This document shows, in pieces, positions 27,049 to 37,013 of a stretch of 44,679 bases of DNA. The translations under genes were made by a program, and so were the position numbers. The notes beneath the pieces were generated by a model. The model was given only the letters and a program-made list of their open reading frames with translations. It was not told where the DNA came from and made no database searches. The DNA lies in contig DAIDEE010000054.1 of NCBI GenBank assembly GCA_027308685.1, positions 1-44,679 on the forward strand, in the 5' to 3' direction. The first letter of the stretch is position 1; every line of letters begins with the position of its first letter. This stretch comes from Acidocella sp. GTDB taxonomy: Bacteria > Pseudomonadota > Alphaproteobacteria > Acetobacterales > Acetobacteraceae.

Positions 27049-27440
27049 GCGCCGAGATACGAGGCCAGCTCGATGAGATTACCATCCGGGTCACGGCAAT
27101 AAACCGAAACGATATCCCCCAGCGCCCCAATCCGCGTCACCGGCCCATTTTCAATTGCCACACCGCAGGCATGCAACTGCGCAATCGCATCATCTGGCCC
27201 CACCGCGATGACAAAACATAAATCCAATGAGCCAGGCTGCGTCAAACGCGCATGTGGCGTCACTTCGCTGCCTTGCTCATGCAAATTTATCTTCTGGGCG
27301 CCAAAGCGCAGCGCCGTGCGGTTCTTGCCGCCATATTCTTCCCGCTCCATGCCCAGCACCCGCTGGTACCAGGCCGCAGTCATCTGAATATCTTGGCACA
27401 TCATCACGATATGATCGATGCGATCAACAGTGAATTTCAT
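27045..27440 (-). CDS. VOC-family protein (GLOD5-like)
   Basis: 131 residues forming two beta-alpha-beta-beta-beta halves. Putative metal ligands are H10 (RIDHIVM), H54 (KINLHEQG) and E124 (NLIELASY). The blocks FGAQKINLHEQG, PGSLDLCFV, IENGPVTRIGALG and SVYCRDPDGNLIE closely resemble glyoxalase-domain protein 5 (GLOD5) types. The reaction is unknown; VOC enzymes include lyases, epimerases and dioxygenases. It shares its start base with the last base of fumA and overlaps queA by four bases, so it is translated from the same message. Confidence 0.86.
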   Translation of the reverse strand: MKFTVDRIDHIVMMCQDIQMTAAWYQRVLGMEREEYGGKNRTALRFGAQKINLHEQGSEVTPHARLTQPGSLDLCFVIAVGPDDAIAQLHACGVAIENGPVTRIGALGDIVSVYCRDPDGNLIELASYLGA

Positions 27441-29086
27441 CAGACCAACTCACTGAAGAAATCGTTGCCTTTGTCATCCATCACGATAAATGCCGGGAAG
27501 TCCTTCACCTCAATTTTCCACACCGCCTCCATGCCCAGTTCCGGATATTCCAGAACCTCAACCTTGGTGATGTTATCGCGTGCCAGCACCGCCGCCGGCC
27601 CGCCGATGGAACCTAAATAGAATCCGCCATATTTCTGACAGGCATTCAGCACATCCTTGCTGCGGTTGCCCTTCGAGAGCATCACCAACGAAGCACCCTG
27701 CGCCTGGAACGCCGCAACATAGCTATCCATCCGCCCGGCGGTGGTGGGGCCAAAGCTCCCCGTCGCCATGCCGGTAGGCGTCTTGGCGGGGCCGGCATAA
27801 TACACCGGGTGATCCTTCAAATATTGCGGCAGCCCTTGCCCGGCATCCAGCCGTTCCTTCAGCTTGGCATGCGCGATATCACGCGCCACCACCAAGGTTC
27901 CGGTCAGCGCCACGCGCGTTTTAATCGGGTGTTTGGAGAGTTCAGCGCAAATCGCCGCCATCGGCTGATTCAAATCAATCGCCACCACATCGCCGCCCAG
28001 ATGCTCATCAACCACCTCCGGCAGATATTTCGCCGGGTCGGTTTCCAACTGCTCCAGGAACACGCCATCCTTGGTGATTTTAGCCTTGATCTGCCGGTCG
28101 GCGGAACAGGAAACGCCAATGCCAATCGGCAAACTCGCGCCATGCCGCGGTAGCCGGATCACCCGCACATCATGGCAGAAATACTTGCCGCCAAACTGCG
28201 CGCCGATGCCAATTTTCTGGGTCATTTCCAGCACGCGCCGTTCCATCTCCAAATCGCGGAACGCATGTCCGGCCTTGCTGCCTTGCGTCGGCAAATTATC
28301 CAGCCACTTGGTCGAACCCAGCTTCACCGTCTTCAATGTCAATTCAGCCGAGGTGCCACCAATAACAATCGACAAATGATACGGCGGGCACGCGGCGGTT
28401 CCCAAGGTCTTCGCCTTGGCCTCGATAAACGCCAGAATTTTCTCCGGCGTTAAAACCGCGCGGGTCTCCTGATACAAATAGGTTTTATTGGCAGAGCCGC
28501 CGCCCTTGGCAATGAACATCAAATGAAACTCATCGGCATGATGCTCGCCGGGCGCTGCCATTATGTCGAACTGCACCGGCAGATTATTGCCGGTGTTCAC
28601 CTCGTCATACATATTCAAAGCCGCCATCTGCGAATATCGCAAATTAGTCTCGGTATAAGTGCGGTGCACGCCGTGGCTCAGGGCTTCCTCTTCATTGCCC
28701 TGCACCCAAACATTCTGGCCTTTTTTGCCGAACACCAAGGCGGTGCCGGTATCCTGGCACATCGGCAAAATCCCGGCAGCGGCGATATTGGCGTTCTTCA
28801 AAAATTCCATCGCCACATAGCGGTCGTTGCCCGAGGCTTCCGGGTCTTTCAAAATATTCGCCAATTGCTGCAAATGCGCCGGCCGCAGCAAATGCGAAAC
28901 CTCGTGGAATGCCTCAAATGCCAAAGCCGAGAGTGCCTCAGGCGTAATTTTCAAAATGGAACGCCCATCAACCTCAATGGCTGAAACCCCGGCAATATCC
29001 AGCTTGCGGTAGGGGGTGGTGTCTTCGCCTTGCGGAAACATCGGCGTGTAGCTGAAGGCAGGGGGAACCTTGGCTTGCGCGTTCAT
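27440..29086 (-). CDS. fumA: Fumarate hydratase, class I (iron-sulfur)
   Basis: 548 residues. Cluster cysteines C110 (PMCQDTGT), C233 (AACPPYH) and C327 (VSCSADR) have the spacing of class I fumarases. Other blocks: [40 protein letters not shown], and the C-terminal [11 protein letters not shown] and [15 protein letters not shown] with the fumarase beta-domain signature. It catalyses fumarate + water to malate with an oxygen-sensitive [4Fe-4S] cluster. Starts 26 bases after the sspB stop; its 3' end touches the VOC gene. Confidence 0.96.
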   Translation of the reverse strand: MNAQAKVPPAFSYTPMFPQGEDTTPYRKLDIAGVSAIEVDGRSILKITPEALSALAFEAFHEVSHLLRPAHLQQLANILKDPEASGNDRYVAMEFLKNANIAAAGILPMCQDTGTALVFGKKGQNVWVQGNEEEALSHGVHRTYTETNLRYSQMAALNMYDEVNTGNNLPVQFDIMAAPGEHHADEFHLMFIAKGGGSANKTYLYQETRAVLTPEKILAFIEAKAKTLGTAACPPYHLSIVIGGTSAELTLKTVKLGSTKWLDNLPTQGSKAGHAFRDLEMERRVLEMTQKIGIGAQFGGKYFCHDVRVIRLPRHGASLPIGIGVSCSADRQIKAKITKDGVFLEQLETDPAKYLPEVVDEHLGGDVVAIDLNQPMAAICAELSKHPIKTRVALTGTLVVARDIAHAKLKERLDAGQGLPQYLKDHPVYYAGPAKTPTGMATGSFGPTTAGRMDSYVAAFQAQGASLVMLSKGNRSKDVLNACQKYGGFYLGSIGGPAAVLARDNITKVEVLEYPELGMEAVWKIEVKDFPAFIVMDDKGNDFFSELV

Positions 29087-29112
29087 ATTTTATCCTCGAA
29101 CAGCGGTGGAAA

Positions 29113-29622
29113 TTACTCTTTGGGCGTGCGGCGGCGAAACGCATCCAGGCTCACCACTTCGGCGGGGCCATCGTAATTGCGGCTGGGCACATCATCGCCC
29201 TCCGGCGCGGGCAGTTCCGCCAGCGGCACAATTTGCGGCACTTCAACTTCAAAATTCAACCCAAACTGCACTTCCGGGTCAGCAAACGCGGTAATGGCCG
29301 CCACCGGGATAATCAGGGTCGAGGGAATGCCCGAAAACGACAACCCAACCGACATCACCTGGTCCACCTCGTCCATACTCAGACTATGGAACTGGTGTTG
29401 CAACACGATGGTCATTTCATCAGGGTACTGTGCCCGCAACCGGTCGGGAATTTGTACGCCCGGATAGCCGGTCTTGAAGGTCACATAAAAATGGTGCCCG
29501 CCCGGCAGCCCCTCATGCGCAGCATGGGCAATCGCGCTCACGACCACATGGCGCAGGGCTTCCTGAGTCCAGGTGTCGTAAGGCAGCAAGCTATCGGGGA
29601 TCGGGGTGTCGTCTTCAGCCAT
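29113..29622 (-). CDS. sspB: SspB-family ClpXP adaptor (alphaproteobacterial type)
   Basis: 169 residues. The substrate-binding domain shows LPGGHHFYVTFKTGYPGV, IPDRLRAQYPDEMTIVLQHQF, VGLSFSGIPSTLIIPVAAI and TAFADPEVQFGLNFE, all typical of alpha SspB. After an acidic linker the tail AEVVSLDAFRRR is the ClpX-binding motif (XB). SspB captures ssrA-tagged and other substrates and delivers them to ClpXP. ATG 29622 has a GGAG and GAAGA upstream. First gene of the run that continues through fumA to folC. Confidence 0.94.
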   Translation of the reverse strand: MAEDDTPIPDSLLPYDTWTQEALRHVVVSAIAHAAHEGLPGGHHFYVTFKTGYPGVQIPDRLRAQYPDEMTIVLQHQFHSLSMDEVDQVMSVGLSFSGIPSTLIIPVAAITAFADPEVQFGLNFEVEVPQIVPLAELPAPEGDDVPSRNYDGPAEVVSLDAFRRRTPKE

Positions 29623-29689
29623 TCTTCATCATGCTCCGCAATGCGGCGTCATAACCCAGTCACCTGCATGCGGCAAATACGGCGGAAAC

Positions 29690-30538
29690 CTAACTCGCAA
29701 TCTCGCGGGCTTCCCTCTCGTAATGGCGGTAATATTTCTCCGTCACCAGGTCGGTTTGCACCACCACGGCGATGTCGGTGGTGTTGAACTGCGTATCAAT
29801 CACCGCACCGTCACCCACAAAACTACCCAGCCGCAAATAGCCCTTAATCAGGGGCGGCAATGTCATCAGCACGCGCTTTGTGTCCAGGCTGGCAGGGTCG
29901 CAGCGCTGCATGTTCACATAGCGCCCGTCCAGCGCCTTCGGCCGGATCGCCTCCGGCGCCAGATGGTAGCTATTCAAATATGTCAATTCGGCCGCCAGGG
30001 CATCGGGGTCGGTGCCTGGGAAGCTGGCACAGCCGAACATCAGGTCGATGCCATAATGGAACACATACGCCGCAATGCCGCGCCATAGCAGTTGCAGAAC
30101 CGCCCGCGAGCGATAGGCCGGAGCGGTGCATGAACGCCCTAATTCCAGTAACTGGCCGGGAAAACGCTCCAGCATTGAAATATCATATTCGTCAGCCGAA
30201 TAAAATTTACCCAGCTTGGCCGCCGCCACCTGGCGGATCAACCGGTAGGTGCCCACCACGCTTTTCGGGCCTTCGCCCAGATGATGGTCAACCACCAGCA
30301 AATGGTCAGCAACATCGTCGAATACATCGCAGTCGCACTGGCTGGCGGTGGTAGCGGCGTCCGCTTTGGCGCCGCGTTCTTCATAGAACACCCTGTAGCG
30401 CAGCCCCTGCACCGCCTTGATCTCGTCGGCCGTGACCGCCAGTCGCACCCCTAAATTGCCAGCCCGCAGTTCGGCAAAACCCGGTGCGGCGTTACCGATG
30501 ACAAAACGCGGTAACTCGGGCGCTGTTCCAGTATTCAC
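29690..30538 (-). CDS. olsB: L-ornithine N-acyltransferase OlsB-like
   Basis: 282 residues. GNAT-type acyltransferase blocks: LRYRVFYEERGA (about 46-57), FDDVADHLLVVD, VVGTYRLIRQ, and LLELGRSCTAPAYRSRAVL followed by LWRGIAAYVF. This ELGRSC-x-YR stretch is characteristic of OlsB proteins, which N-acylate ornithine with 3-hydroxyacyl-ACP to give lyso-ornithine lipid. The C-terminal KGYLRLGSFVGDGAVID also fits. OlsA (O-acylation) could be the PlsC-like protein at 13.8-14.6 kb or elsewhere. Start at 30538 overlaps the fur stop, suggesting they share a transcript. Confidence 0.9.
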   Translation of the reverse strand: MNTGTAPELPRFVIGNAAPGFAELRAGNLGVRLAVTADEIKAVQGLRYRVFYEERGAKADAATTASQCDCDVFDDVADHLLVVDHHLGEGPKSVVGTYRLIRQVAAAKLGKFYSADEYDISMLERFPGQLLELGRSCTAPAYRSRAVLQLLWRGIAAYVFHYGIDLMFGCASFPGTDPDALAAELTYLNSYHLAPEAIRPKALDGRYVNMQRCDPASLDTKRVLMTLPPLIKGYLRLGSFVGDGAVIDTQFNTTDIAVVVQTDLVTEKYYRHYEREAREIAS

Positions 30539-30999
30539 GTGGCTGAACTTTCAATATCGTGGTCATTCACGGCATTTTCGACTACCGGTTGCCCCGCTTG
30601 CCGACGGCCAAACAGCTCAATTTTAATCAACGCCACATCAAACCCATGCTTGGCGGCGATCTCTCGCAACAATATCTCAGCATCCGGTGCCGAGAATTCA
30701 ACAACTTTCCCGTTGTCCTGGTCAACCAGGTGAAAATGATTACGATCCCCGCTAGGTTCGTACCGGGCACGCTTGCTGCCCAAATCACGCCGTTCCAAAA
30801 TCCCCTTGGCTTCCAGCAGGCGCACGGTGCGGTACACGGTTGCCAGTGAGATGCGTTCATCAACTTGATTGGCCCGGCGATGCAGTTCATCTACATCCGG
30901 ATGATCATGGGCTTCCGATAACACCCGCGCTATCACCCGGCGCGGACCTGTCATCTTAAGCCCATTCTCTATGCACAGGCGCTCGATGCTTGTATCCAT
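30535..30999 (-). CDS. fur: Fur-family metal-responsive regulator
   Basis: 154 residues from ATG 30999; the reading frame is open further to 31083 but would overlap tusA, and MDTSIERLC with LKMTGPRRVIARVL is the usual beginning. The winged helix includes DERISLATVYRTVRLLEAKG. The metal-site region NHFHLVDQDNGKVVEF keeps His residues but has no CxxC pairs, as in alphaproteobacterial Fur/Mur. Depending on the lineage it responds to iron or manganese. It is next to tsaB-rimI as in many alphaproteobacteria, is coupled to olsB, and a classical Fur box occurs 2.7 kb away before a ferritin-like gene. Confidence 0.92.
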   Translation of the reverse strand: MDTSIERLCIENGLKMTGPRRVIARVLSEAHDHPDVDELHRRANQVDERISLATVYRTVRLLEAKGILERRDLGSKRARYEPSGDRNHFHLVDQDNGKVVEFSAPDAEILLREIAAKHGFDVALIKIELFGRRQAGQPVVENAVNDHDIESSAT

Positions 31000-31053
31000 T
31001 AAAATGCCTTGTGGCCCAAGTTTTTTGTCCGGTCCAGCCTTAACCGAGAACCT

Positions 31054-31302
31054 ATGATGACAATCACATTGCCAACCCACCACAAAGCCATCGACATTAC
31101 ATCGGAAACCTGCCCGATGACCTTCGTGCGGACTCGCCTGGCCCTTGATACCATGGAAACCGGTCAGATATTATTGGTGCGCTTGGCGGGGGCCGACCCG
31201 CTGAAAAACGTCCCTCGCGCCGCCGCCGACCAGGGCCACGACCCCCTGGATTTGCTCGAACAACCCGACGGCACCTGGCTGCTGGTGTTACAGAAGGGCT
31301 AA
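31054..31302 (+). CDS. TusA-family sulfurtransferase-like protein
   Basis: 82 residues; ATG 31054 or 31057 with GAGA upstream. The TusA signature is ITSETCPMTFVRTRLALD (C-P then helix), followed by GQILLVRLAGADPLKNVPRAA, ending in a beta strand. The cysteine is the sulfur carrier; this subgroup has CPMT instead of the CPxP of E. coli TusA, so its partners may differ. Role by family: moving persulfide sulfur to tRNA thiolation or cofactor synthesis. Divergent from fur by about 54 bases and convergent with rimI (four-base overlap of stops). Confidence 0.88.
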   Translation: MMTITLPTHHKAIDITSETCPMTFVRTRLALDTMETGQILLVRLAGADPLKNVPRAAADQGHDPLDLLEQPDGTWLLVLQKG

Positions 31303-31709
31303 ATGTCCACAACCATCAGCAAGGCGTCCTCGCCATTGCTGTAATAGCGCCGCCGCCGCCCCGCTTCGGTGAAACCAACGTTATTATAAAAGGCGCGGGC
31401 AGGGGTGTTTCCCGCCGCCACCTCCAAATGCATCTTTACGGCCCCCAGGCTGCGCGCCGTCTCCAGCCCTAGCTGCAGCAGCGCCTGGCCAATGCCGCGC
31501 CGCTTGGTCACCGCCCCGATGGTGATAATTTCCGCCTCATCGGCCACCACCCGCAACAGCAGCAGCCCGCCGCGCTCATCGAGCCAGCCGAACATGCCGG
31601 GTTGCGCCAGCAGGCTGGCAAAACTGGCCGCATCCCAAGGTTCATCAGGAAACACCGCGCCATGCACCGCCGCCATAATATCGGCATGCGCCGGGCTGGC
31701 GGTAATCAC
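31299..31709 (-). CDS. rimI: Ribosomal-protein-alanine N-acetyltransferase RimI-like (GNAT)
   Basis: 136 residues, single GNAT domain. The acetyl-CoA loop is IGAVTKRRGIGQALLQLGLE, followed by MHLEVAAGNTPARAFYNNVGF and RRRRYY, which match RimI (E. coli has VAVxNxxAxxLY and R-x-YY). It acetylates the N-terminal alanine of S18; in many bacteria the gene is beside tsaB. Start 31709 overlaps the tsaB stop by four bases, so they are translationally coupled. Confidence 0.9.
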   Translation of the reverse strand: MITASPAHADIMAAVHGAVFPDEPWDAASFASLLAQPGMFGWLDERGGLLLLRVVADEAEIITIGAVTKRRGIGQALLQLGLETARSLGAVKMHLEVAAGNTPARAFYNNVGFTEAGRRRRYYSNGEDALLMVVDI

Positions 31710-32353
31710 ACTGGCTCAGGCCGTAAGCCGCCGGCCGGCAGCTTGGCCTCCGGTGGATCAACATAAACCGGTTGCGCTGCCCGCGGCGCCAGCCCGGCCT
31801 CAAGGCGCGCCCGTGCCGCGGTGGCCACCCACGCCGGGTCGATTTCCCTGGCGTTGGTCAAAATCACATTGCCGCCTGCCGCCGCAATATGGGCGGCCAC
31901 CTCATTGGCGGCATTGCCCGCCATCGCCACCGGCGTTCTGACGATGGGAATATCGGCATCGGCAAAACCTTCCGCCACGCCGTTCCTGACCAGGAATATC
32001 TTCTCGCGCCGCGCCCGGATGGCGACCCACAAAGGCCGCTGCAGCACCGGGAACGCTACGCCAAACGCTTCTGCCACGGTCACTCCCAGCAACGGCACGC
32101 CCGCCGCCGCTGCATAGCCCTGCGCGATGGCAATGGTGGTCCGCAGCCCGGTAAAGCTCCCCGGCCCGATGGTCACCGCCACCGCGCCAATCGGTACGTC
32201 TGCCTTCGCCAGACAGCTTTGCACCAGCTCCGGCAGTGTCTCGATCAACCCCGGACGGCCCGGCGCAAACTGCCGCGCCAGCACCACCCCGTCCGATGAC
32301 ACCACCGCCACCCCGGCACGGCTCAGCGCCCCGTCGAGCGCCAGTATATTCAC
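31706..32353 (-). CDS. tsaB: tRNA threonylcarbamoyladenosine biosynthesis protein TsaB
   Basis: 215 residues. An ASKHA-fold pseudo-enzyme: [20 protein letters not shown] at the start, [19 protein letters not shown] and [15 protein letters not shown] mid-protein. TsaB pairs with TsaD (and TsaE) to transfer threonylcarbamoyl to A37 of ANN-decoding tRNAs. The end [11 protein letters not shown] corresponds to the family's PxYxRxPEA block, although the usual Tyr-x-Arg is VYVDPPEAK here. Start overlaps the rutE-like stop; stop overlaps rimI. Confidence 0.93.
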   Translation of the reverse strand: MNILALDGALSRAGVAVVSSDGVVLARQFAPGRPGLIETLPELVQSCLAKADVPIGAVAVTIGPGSFTGLRTTIAIAQGYAAAAGVPLLGVTVAEAFGVAFPVLQRPLWVAIRARREKIFLVRNGVAEGFADADIPIVRTPVAMAGNAANEVAAHIAAAGGNVILTNAREIDPAWVATAARARLEAGLAPRAAQPVYVDPPEAKLPAGGLRPEPV

Positions 32354-32934
32354 GCGAAAATAGCGGCTTCTTCAAACGCCAGCTTGGGCAGCCGCGGGAA
32401 TGGATGTTCGGGCTTGCCGTGGCCCAAATTGATTAAAAAATTCGACTTCCAGCCGCTCTGCCCAAAAAACGCCCGGTCCACTTTGTTTTTGTCGAACCCG
32501 GACATCGGCCCGCAATCAAGCCCCATGGCCCGCGCCGCCATAATCAAATAGGCGCCCTGCAGGGTGGAATTGCGAAACGCCGTCTCCTCCGCCAGGTCCG
32601 GGTTGCCGGAGAACCAAGCCTTCGCATCGGCGGGCGGAAACAATTTTGGCAGATGCTGGTAAAACAGCGAGTCCTGCGCCACGATCACGCTCACCGGGGC
32701 GGCCATGGTCTTATCGATATTGCCCGCACTCAACGCCGGTTTCAGCTTCTCCTTGCCCTCCGGCGTGCGGATGAACACAAAGCGTCCCGGCGAGCAGTTG
32801 GCCGAGGTTGGCCCAAGCTTCACCAACTCATAAAGCGCCTGCAGCTCCTCATCGGTCACCGGCTGGTCGGTAAACTCCCACTTGGTCCGGGCATCACGAA
32901 ACAGAACGTCCAGCGCATTATCATTTAAAGCCAT
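32350..32934 (-). CDS. Nitroreductase-family protein, RutE/HadB type
   Basis: 194 residues, FMN-dependent nitroreductase fold. Blocks: [58 protein letters not shown] and [12 protein letters not shown]. These are the signatures of the malonic semialdehyde reductase RutE subfamily, but no other rut genes are near, so the substrate here is open (3-hydroxypropanal-type or another quinone/aldehyde). In the nfuA-rutE-tsaB-rimI run; 12 bases after nfuA. Confidence 0.88.
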   Translation of the reverse strand: MALNDNALDVLFRDARTKWEFTDQPVTDEELQALYELVKLGPTSANCSPGRFVFIRTPEGKEKLKPALSAGNIDKTMAAPVSVIVAQDSLFYQHLPKLFPPADAKAWFSGNPDLAEETAFRNSTLQGAYLIMAARAMGLDCGPMSGFDKNKVDRAFFGQSGWKSNFLINLGHGKPEHPFPRLPKLAFEEAAIFA

Positions 32935-32946
32935 GGAAAAACCCCC

Positions 32947-33501
32947 TTAGGCAGCCTGGGTAACCGACTGCACTTCAGGGATATAATGTTTCAGCAGATT
33001 CTCAATCCCATGCTTCAGCGTGGCGGTGGATGAGGGACACCCGGCGCAGGAGCCCTGCATTTTCAAAGTCACCACACCATCGCGAAACCCTCGGAAAATA
33101 ATATCGCCGCCATCGCCGGCCACCGCCGGGCGCACGCGGGTTTCCAGCAATTCCTTGATCTGGTTGGCAATTTCCACATCTTCCGGCGCCACATCCTCAG
33201 CCACCAGTTGTGCCAACGCGCTCATCACCGGCTTGCCGGCGACAAAATGCTCCATAATCACGCCCAGCACTTGCGGCTTCAACGCCTGCCATTCGGTCTC
33301 GCCGGTTTTGGTGATGGTCACAAAATCACCGCCCAAAAACACCCGCGCGACTCCGGGGAGGCCAAACAGCGCATCCGCCAGCGGGCTGATCAACGCCGCA
33401 TCAGCATCGGCAAAATCCGCTGTGTGCCCTACCAAAACGTCCCGCCCCGGCAGAAATTTCAGTGTCGCCGGGTTGGGCGTGCCTTCGGTCTCGATGAACA
33501 T
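32947..33501 (-). CDS. nfuA: NifU-family iron-sulfur scaffold (NfuA/Nfu)
   Basis: 184 residues. N-terminal Nfu_N domain (MFIETEGTPNPATLKFLPG ... LFGLPGVARVFLGGDFVT) and a C-terminal NifU domain (VRPAVAGDGGDIIFRGFRDG ... MQGSCAGCPSSTATLKHGIE), with C152-x2-C155 that binds the bridging [4Fe-4S] cluster in a dimer. It delivers clusters to apo-proteins such as the radical-SAM and aconitase-type enzymes; in this window MiaB, FumA and QueG would be likely clients. First gene of the operon ending in rimI. Confidence 0.95.
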   Translation of the reverse strand: MFIETEGTPNPATLKFLPGRDVLVGHTADFADADAALISPLADALFGLPGVARVFLGGDFVTITKTGETEWQALKPQVLGVIMEHFVAGKPVMSALAQLVAEDVAPEDVEIANQIKELLETRVRPAVAGDGGDIIFRGFRDGVVTLKMQGSCAGCPSSTATLKHGIENLLKHYIPEVQSVTQAA

Positions 33502-33662
33502 GGTATCTATCCCTTTGACTAATCAGGACCGAACAGGTCCGGTTGCCCAATAGATTGCTTGTTTCCCTTCCAAAGACAAGGGCAGAGAGCACTGCCATGT
33601 GGCCTGCCCTGCAATAATCACTTGATTTGAACACTGGACTCATGAAATATAGAGTCTTAATT

Positions 33663-33681
33663 GAGAATGATTATCATTATC
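33663..33681 (+). promoter_or_regulatory. Near-perfect classical Fur box
   Basis: GAGAATGATTATCATTATC matches the 19-bp consensus GATAATGATAATCATTATC (with W at the centre) at 18 of 19 positions. It is 30 bases before the ferritin-like start codon, just downstream of a weak promoter-like pair (TTGAAC 33627-33632, TAGAGT 33650-33655). A Fur-family gene (30535-30999) is nearby. Confidence 0.85.
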
Positions 33682-33711
33682 AATAAAGCGAGTGATGAGG
33701 GACCAACCACC

Positions 33712-34257
33712 ATGTTCAACCAGCAAATTGTCGCCGAAAATTTTTTCCTGAAGGATGTCAATGCCCTGCGCGACAGCGTGAAGCCCTACCTCGTCGCCGA
33801 ACCGCCCCCGGCAGACCCCACGCCCGCAATCGCCCTGCTGCAAACCGTACTGGCGGCGGAAATTCTGTGCGTGCTGCGCTACACCATGATCTCAGTCTCG
33901 CAAGACGGCTTGCAAAGTGCCTGGATCGGCACCGAGTTCCAGGAACAGGCCAATGACGAGCGCAAACACATGGCCATGGCCGCCACGCGTATCCAGCAGC
34001 TCGGCGGCACTCCCAACTTCAACCCGCCGGGTCTCGCCTCCCGCGCCGTTAGCCTCGGCAGCTATGACGTCAATTTCGCTAAACGGGTGAATGAAAACCT
34101 TGAAGCCGAACAATCCGTCATCGCCCACTACCGCGACCTCATCACCTACTTTGCCCCCCGCGATGCGCAAACCTGCGCCATGCTGGAAGACATCATCCGC
34201 GACGAGGAAGACCACACCAGCGACATGGCGGATTTATTGGGGGCTTATGTTTCGTAA
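33712..34257 (+). CDS. Ferritin-like protein (bacterioferritin-type di-iron four-helix bundle)
   Basis: 181 residues from ATG 33712 (an in-frame ATG upstream at 33667 is inside the Fur box). The ferroxidase-type ligands are E50 (AAEILC), E83 and H86 (NDERKHM), E131 or E133 (NLEAEQS), and E165 and H168 (RDEEDH), with the spacing seen in bacterioferritin (E-33-E-3-H ... E-33-E-3-H). The helical bundle is complete. Likely role: iron storage or detoxification. About 30 residues precede the first helix, longer than classical Bfr, so it is a divergent member. The start is 30 bases after the Fur box. Confidence 0.82.
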   Translation: MFNQQIVAENFFLKDVNALRDSVKPYLVAEPPPADPTPAIALLQTVLAAEILCVLRYTMISVSQDGLQSAWIGTEFQEQANDERKHMAMAATRIQQLGGTPNFNPPGLASRAVSLGSYDVNFAKRVNENLEAEQSVIAHYRDLITYFAPRDAQTCAMLEDIIRDEEDHTSDMADLLGAYVS

Positions 34258-34297
34258 GCGGCTGTAACCGGCAATAATAATCTTATCCCATCGTCCC

Positions 34298-34555
34298 CTA
34301 CTGCATCGTCAGCACCGTCGGCGCACTCCAGCGCGGCGGCGTAATCAGCGTCGCACTTCCCACCCGCACCGAATGTAATTTCCCATCCAAACTCCGGCTC
34401 CAAAAATCCAGAAACTTCCGCAACTCCGGAAACTTTGGGGCCAAATCCAAATCCTGCCATATGTAACTCTGCAGCACCGCCGGATGGTCCGGTAAATGGT
34501 ACAAAATTTCGGCGGTGGTCAGCCGGTAGTCGCTTAATTGTAAGGCCAGGCTCAT
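34298..34555 (-). CDS. usg: Usg-family protein
   Basis: 85 residues from ATG 34555 with GGAGAG five bases upstream. The core QLSDYRLTTAEILYHLPDHP, followed by VLQSYIWQDLDLAPKFPEL, KFLDFWSRSLDGKLHSVRV and ATLITP, is the Usg family. Usg was first noted upstream of the trp genes in some alphaproteobacteria, and its function is unknown. Here it stands alone between the ferritin-like gene and groESL, not beside trpFBA. Confidence 0.85.
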   Translation of the reverse strand: MSLALQLSDYRLTTAEILYHLPDHPAVLQSYIWQDLDLAPKFPELRKFLDFWSRSLDGKLHSVRVGSATLITPPRWSAPTVLTMQ

Positions 34556-34657
34556 TATCACTCTCCATCAGGTTCCGATGGCGTCTTTCCCCGTATTCAC
34601 AAATCTGCCACGAAACCCCGCCCCCAAATCAACAAAAAAATGCGTGTTATCAGTAAC

Positions 34658-34684
34658 TTGGCACTCACCCACCGGGAGTGCTGC
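34658..34684 (+). promoter_or_regulatory. CIRCE element 1 (HrcA operator)
   Basis: TTGGCACTC, nine bases, GAGTGCTGC: two mismatches to the consensus TTAGCACTC-N9-GAGTGCTAA in the outer positions. Lies 160 bases before groES. Confidence 0.85.
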
Positions 34685-34689
34685 CGTTC

Positions 34690-34718
34690 TTGACATCCAT
34701 CCGCCCTGGCCTTAAATC
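34690..34718 (+). promoter_or_regulatory. groESL promoter between two CIRCE elements
   Basis: TTGACA (34690-34695), 16-17 bases, TTAAAT/TAAATC (34712-34718). Placed exactly between the two CIRCE elements, so HrcA bound at both would enclose it. Confidence 0.7.
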
Positions 34719-34719
34719 C

Positions 34720-34746
34720 TTGGCACTCTCCAAACGGGAGTGCTAA
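34720..34746 (+). promoter_or_regulatory. CIRCE element 2 (HrcA operator)
   Basis: TTGGCACTC, nine bases, GAGTGCTAA: one mismatch to the consensus. Follows immediately after the -10 region, so it would cover the transcription start. Confidence 0.9.
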
Positions 34747-34817
34747 CAGCCGCGGTGCCGCTTCAGGGCCGGACAGGCTGGTAGTCTTGCAAGATTATCT
34801 GATTAGGAGCGATCCAT

Positions 34818-35138
34818 ATGGCAAAATTCCGCCCATTGCATGACCGCGTCGTGGTCCGTCGGCTGAATGCCGAGGAAAAGACCGCAGGCGGCATCATCAT
34901 CCCCGACACCGCCAAAGAAAAGCCGATGGAAGGCGAAATCGTCGCTGCCGGCCCCGGTGCCCGCAACGAAACCGGCCATCTGGTGGCACTGGAAGTTAAA
35001 GCCGGTGACCGCGTTCTGTTCGGCAAATGGTCCGGCACCGAAGTCAAAATCGACGGTGAAGACCTGCTGATCATGAAGGAATCTGACATTCTCGGCATCA
35101 TCGAGGCCACCACGGCCCCGAAGAAAAAAGCCGCGTAA
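34818..35138 (+). CDS. groES: Co-chaperonin GroES
   Basis: 106 residues, AGGAG nine bases before ATG 34818. The mobile loop is ...[19 protein letters not shown], which binds GroEL, and the roof/barrel parts are [14 protein letters not shown] (here [11 protein letters not shown]) and [14 protein letters not shown] heptamer caps GroEL and encloses the folding chamber. Transcribed with groEL (87-base gap) under two CIRCE sites. About ten residues longer than the E. coli protein at the Lys/Ala-rich end. Confidence 0.98.
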   Translation: MAKFRPLHDRVVVRRLNAEEKTAGGIIIPDTAKEKPMEGEIVAAGPGARNETGHLVALEVKAGDRVLFGKWSGTEVKIDGEDLLIMKESDILGIIEATTAPKKKAA

Positions 35139-35165
35139 TTTTTTTTGAAGAAGAACGCGGCCTGA

Positions 35166-36875
<1,710 letters not shown>

Positions 36876-36902
36876 TCCACTTCGAACAGTCGTTTACATT
36901 GA

Positions 36903-36936
36903 AGGCTGTGAGGGAAACCTCACAGCCTTTTTGTTT
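36903..36936 (+). terminator. Intrinsic terminator of groESL
   Basis: AGGCTGTGAGG (36903-36913), a GAAA tetraloop, CCTCACAGCCT (36918-36928), then a T-rich run to 36936. Perfect 11-bp stem with the U-tract on the plus strand. Confidence 0.95.
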
Positions 36937-37013
36937 GCGCCTCATTCATCTGGTTTGACACCAACCACCCATGCTGCGCATTTTTTAAGGCAGCCCATGT
37001 TTCAAGGCAGCCC

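Noticed and set aside
30999..31083. Longer N-terminus for the Fur-family protein
   Set aside because: It would add 28 unconserved residues and run into the tusA gene; family alignment starts at the inner Met.
31054..31302. TusA with CPMT rather than CPxP as a broken protein
   Set aside because: From memory, the CPMT variant is a common alphaproteobacterial subgroup and the rest of the fold is intact.
33502..33643. Minus-strand open frame upstream of nfuA (33401-33643)
   Set aside because: It overlaps nfuA out of frame and has no similarity or ribosome site; the region is better read as the promoter region between nfuA and the ferritin-like gene.
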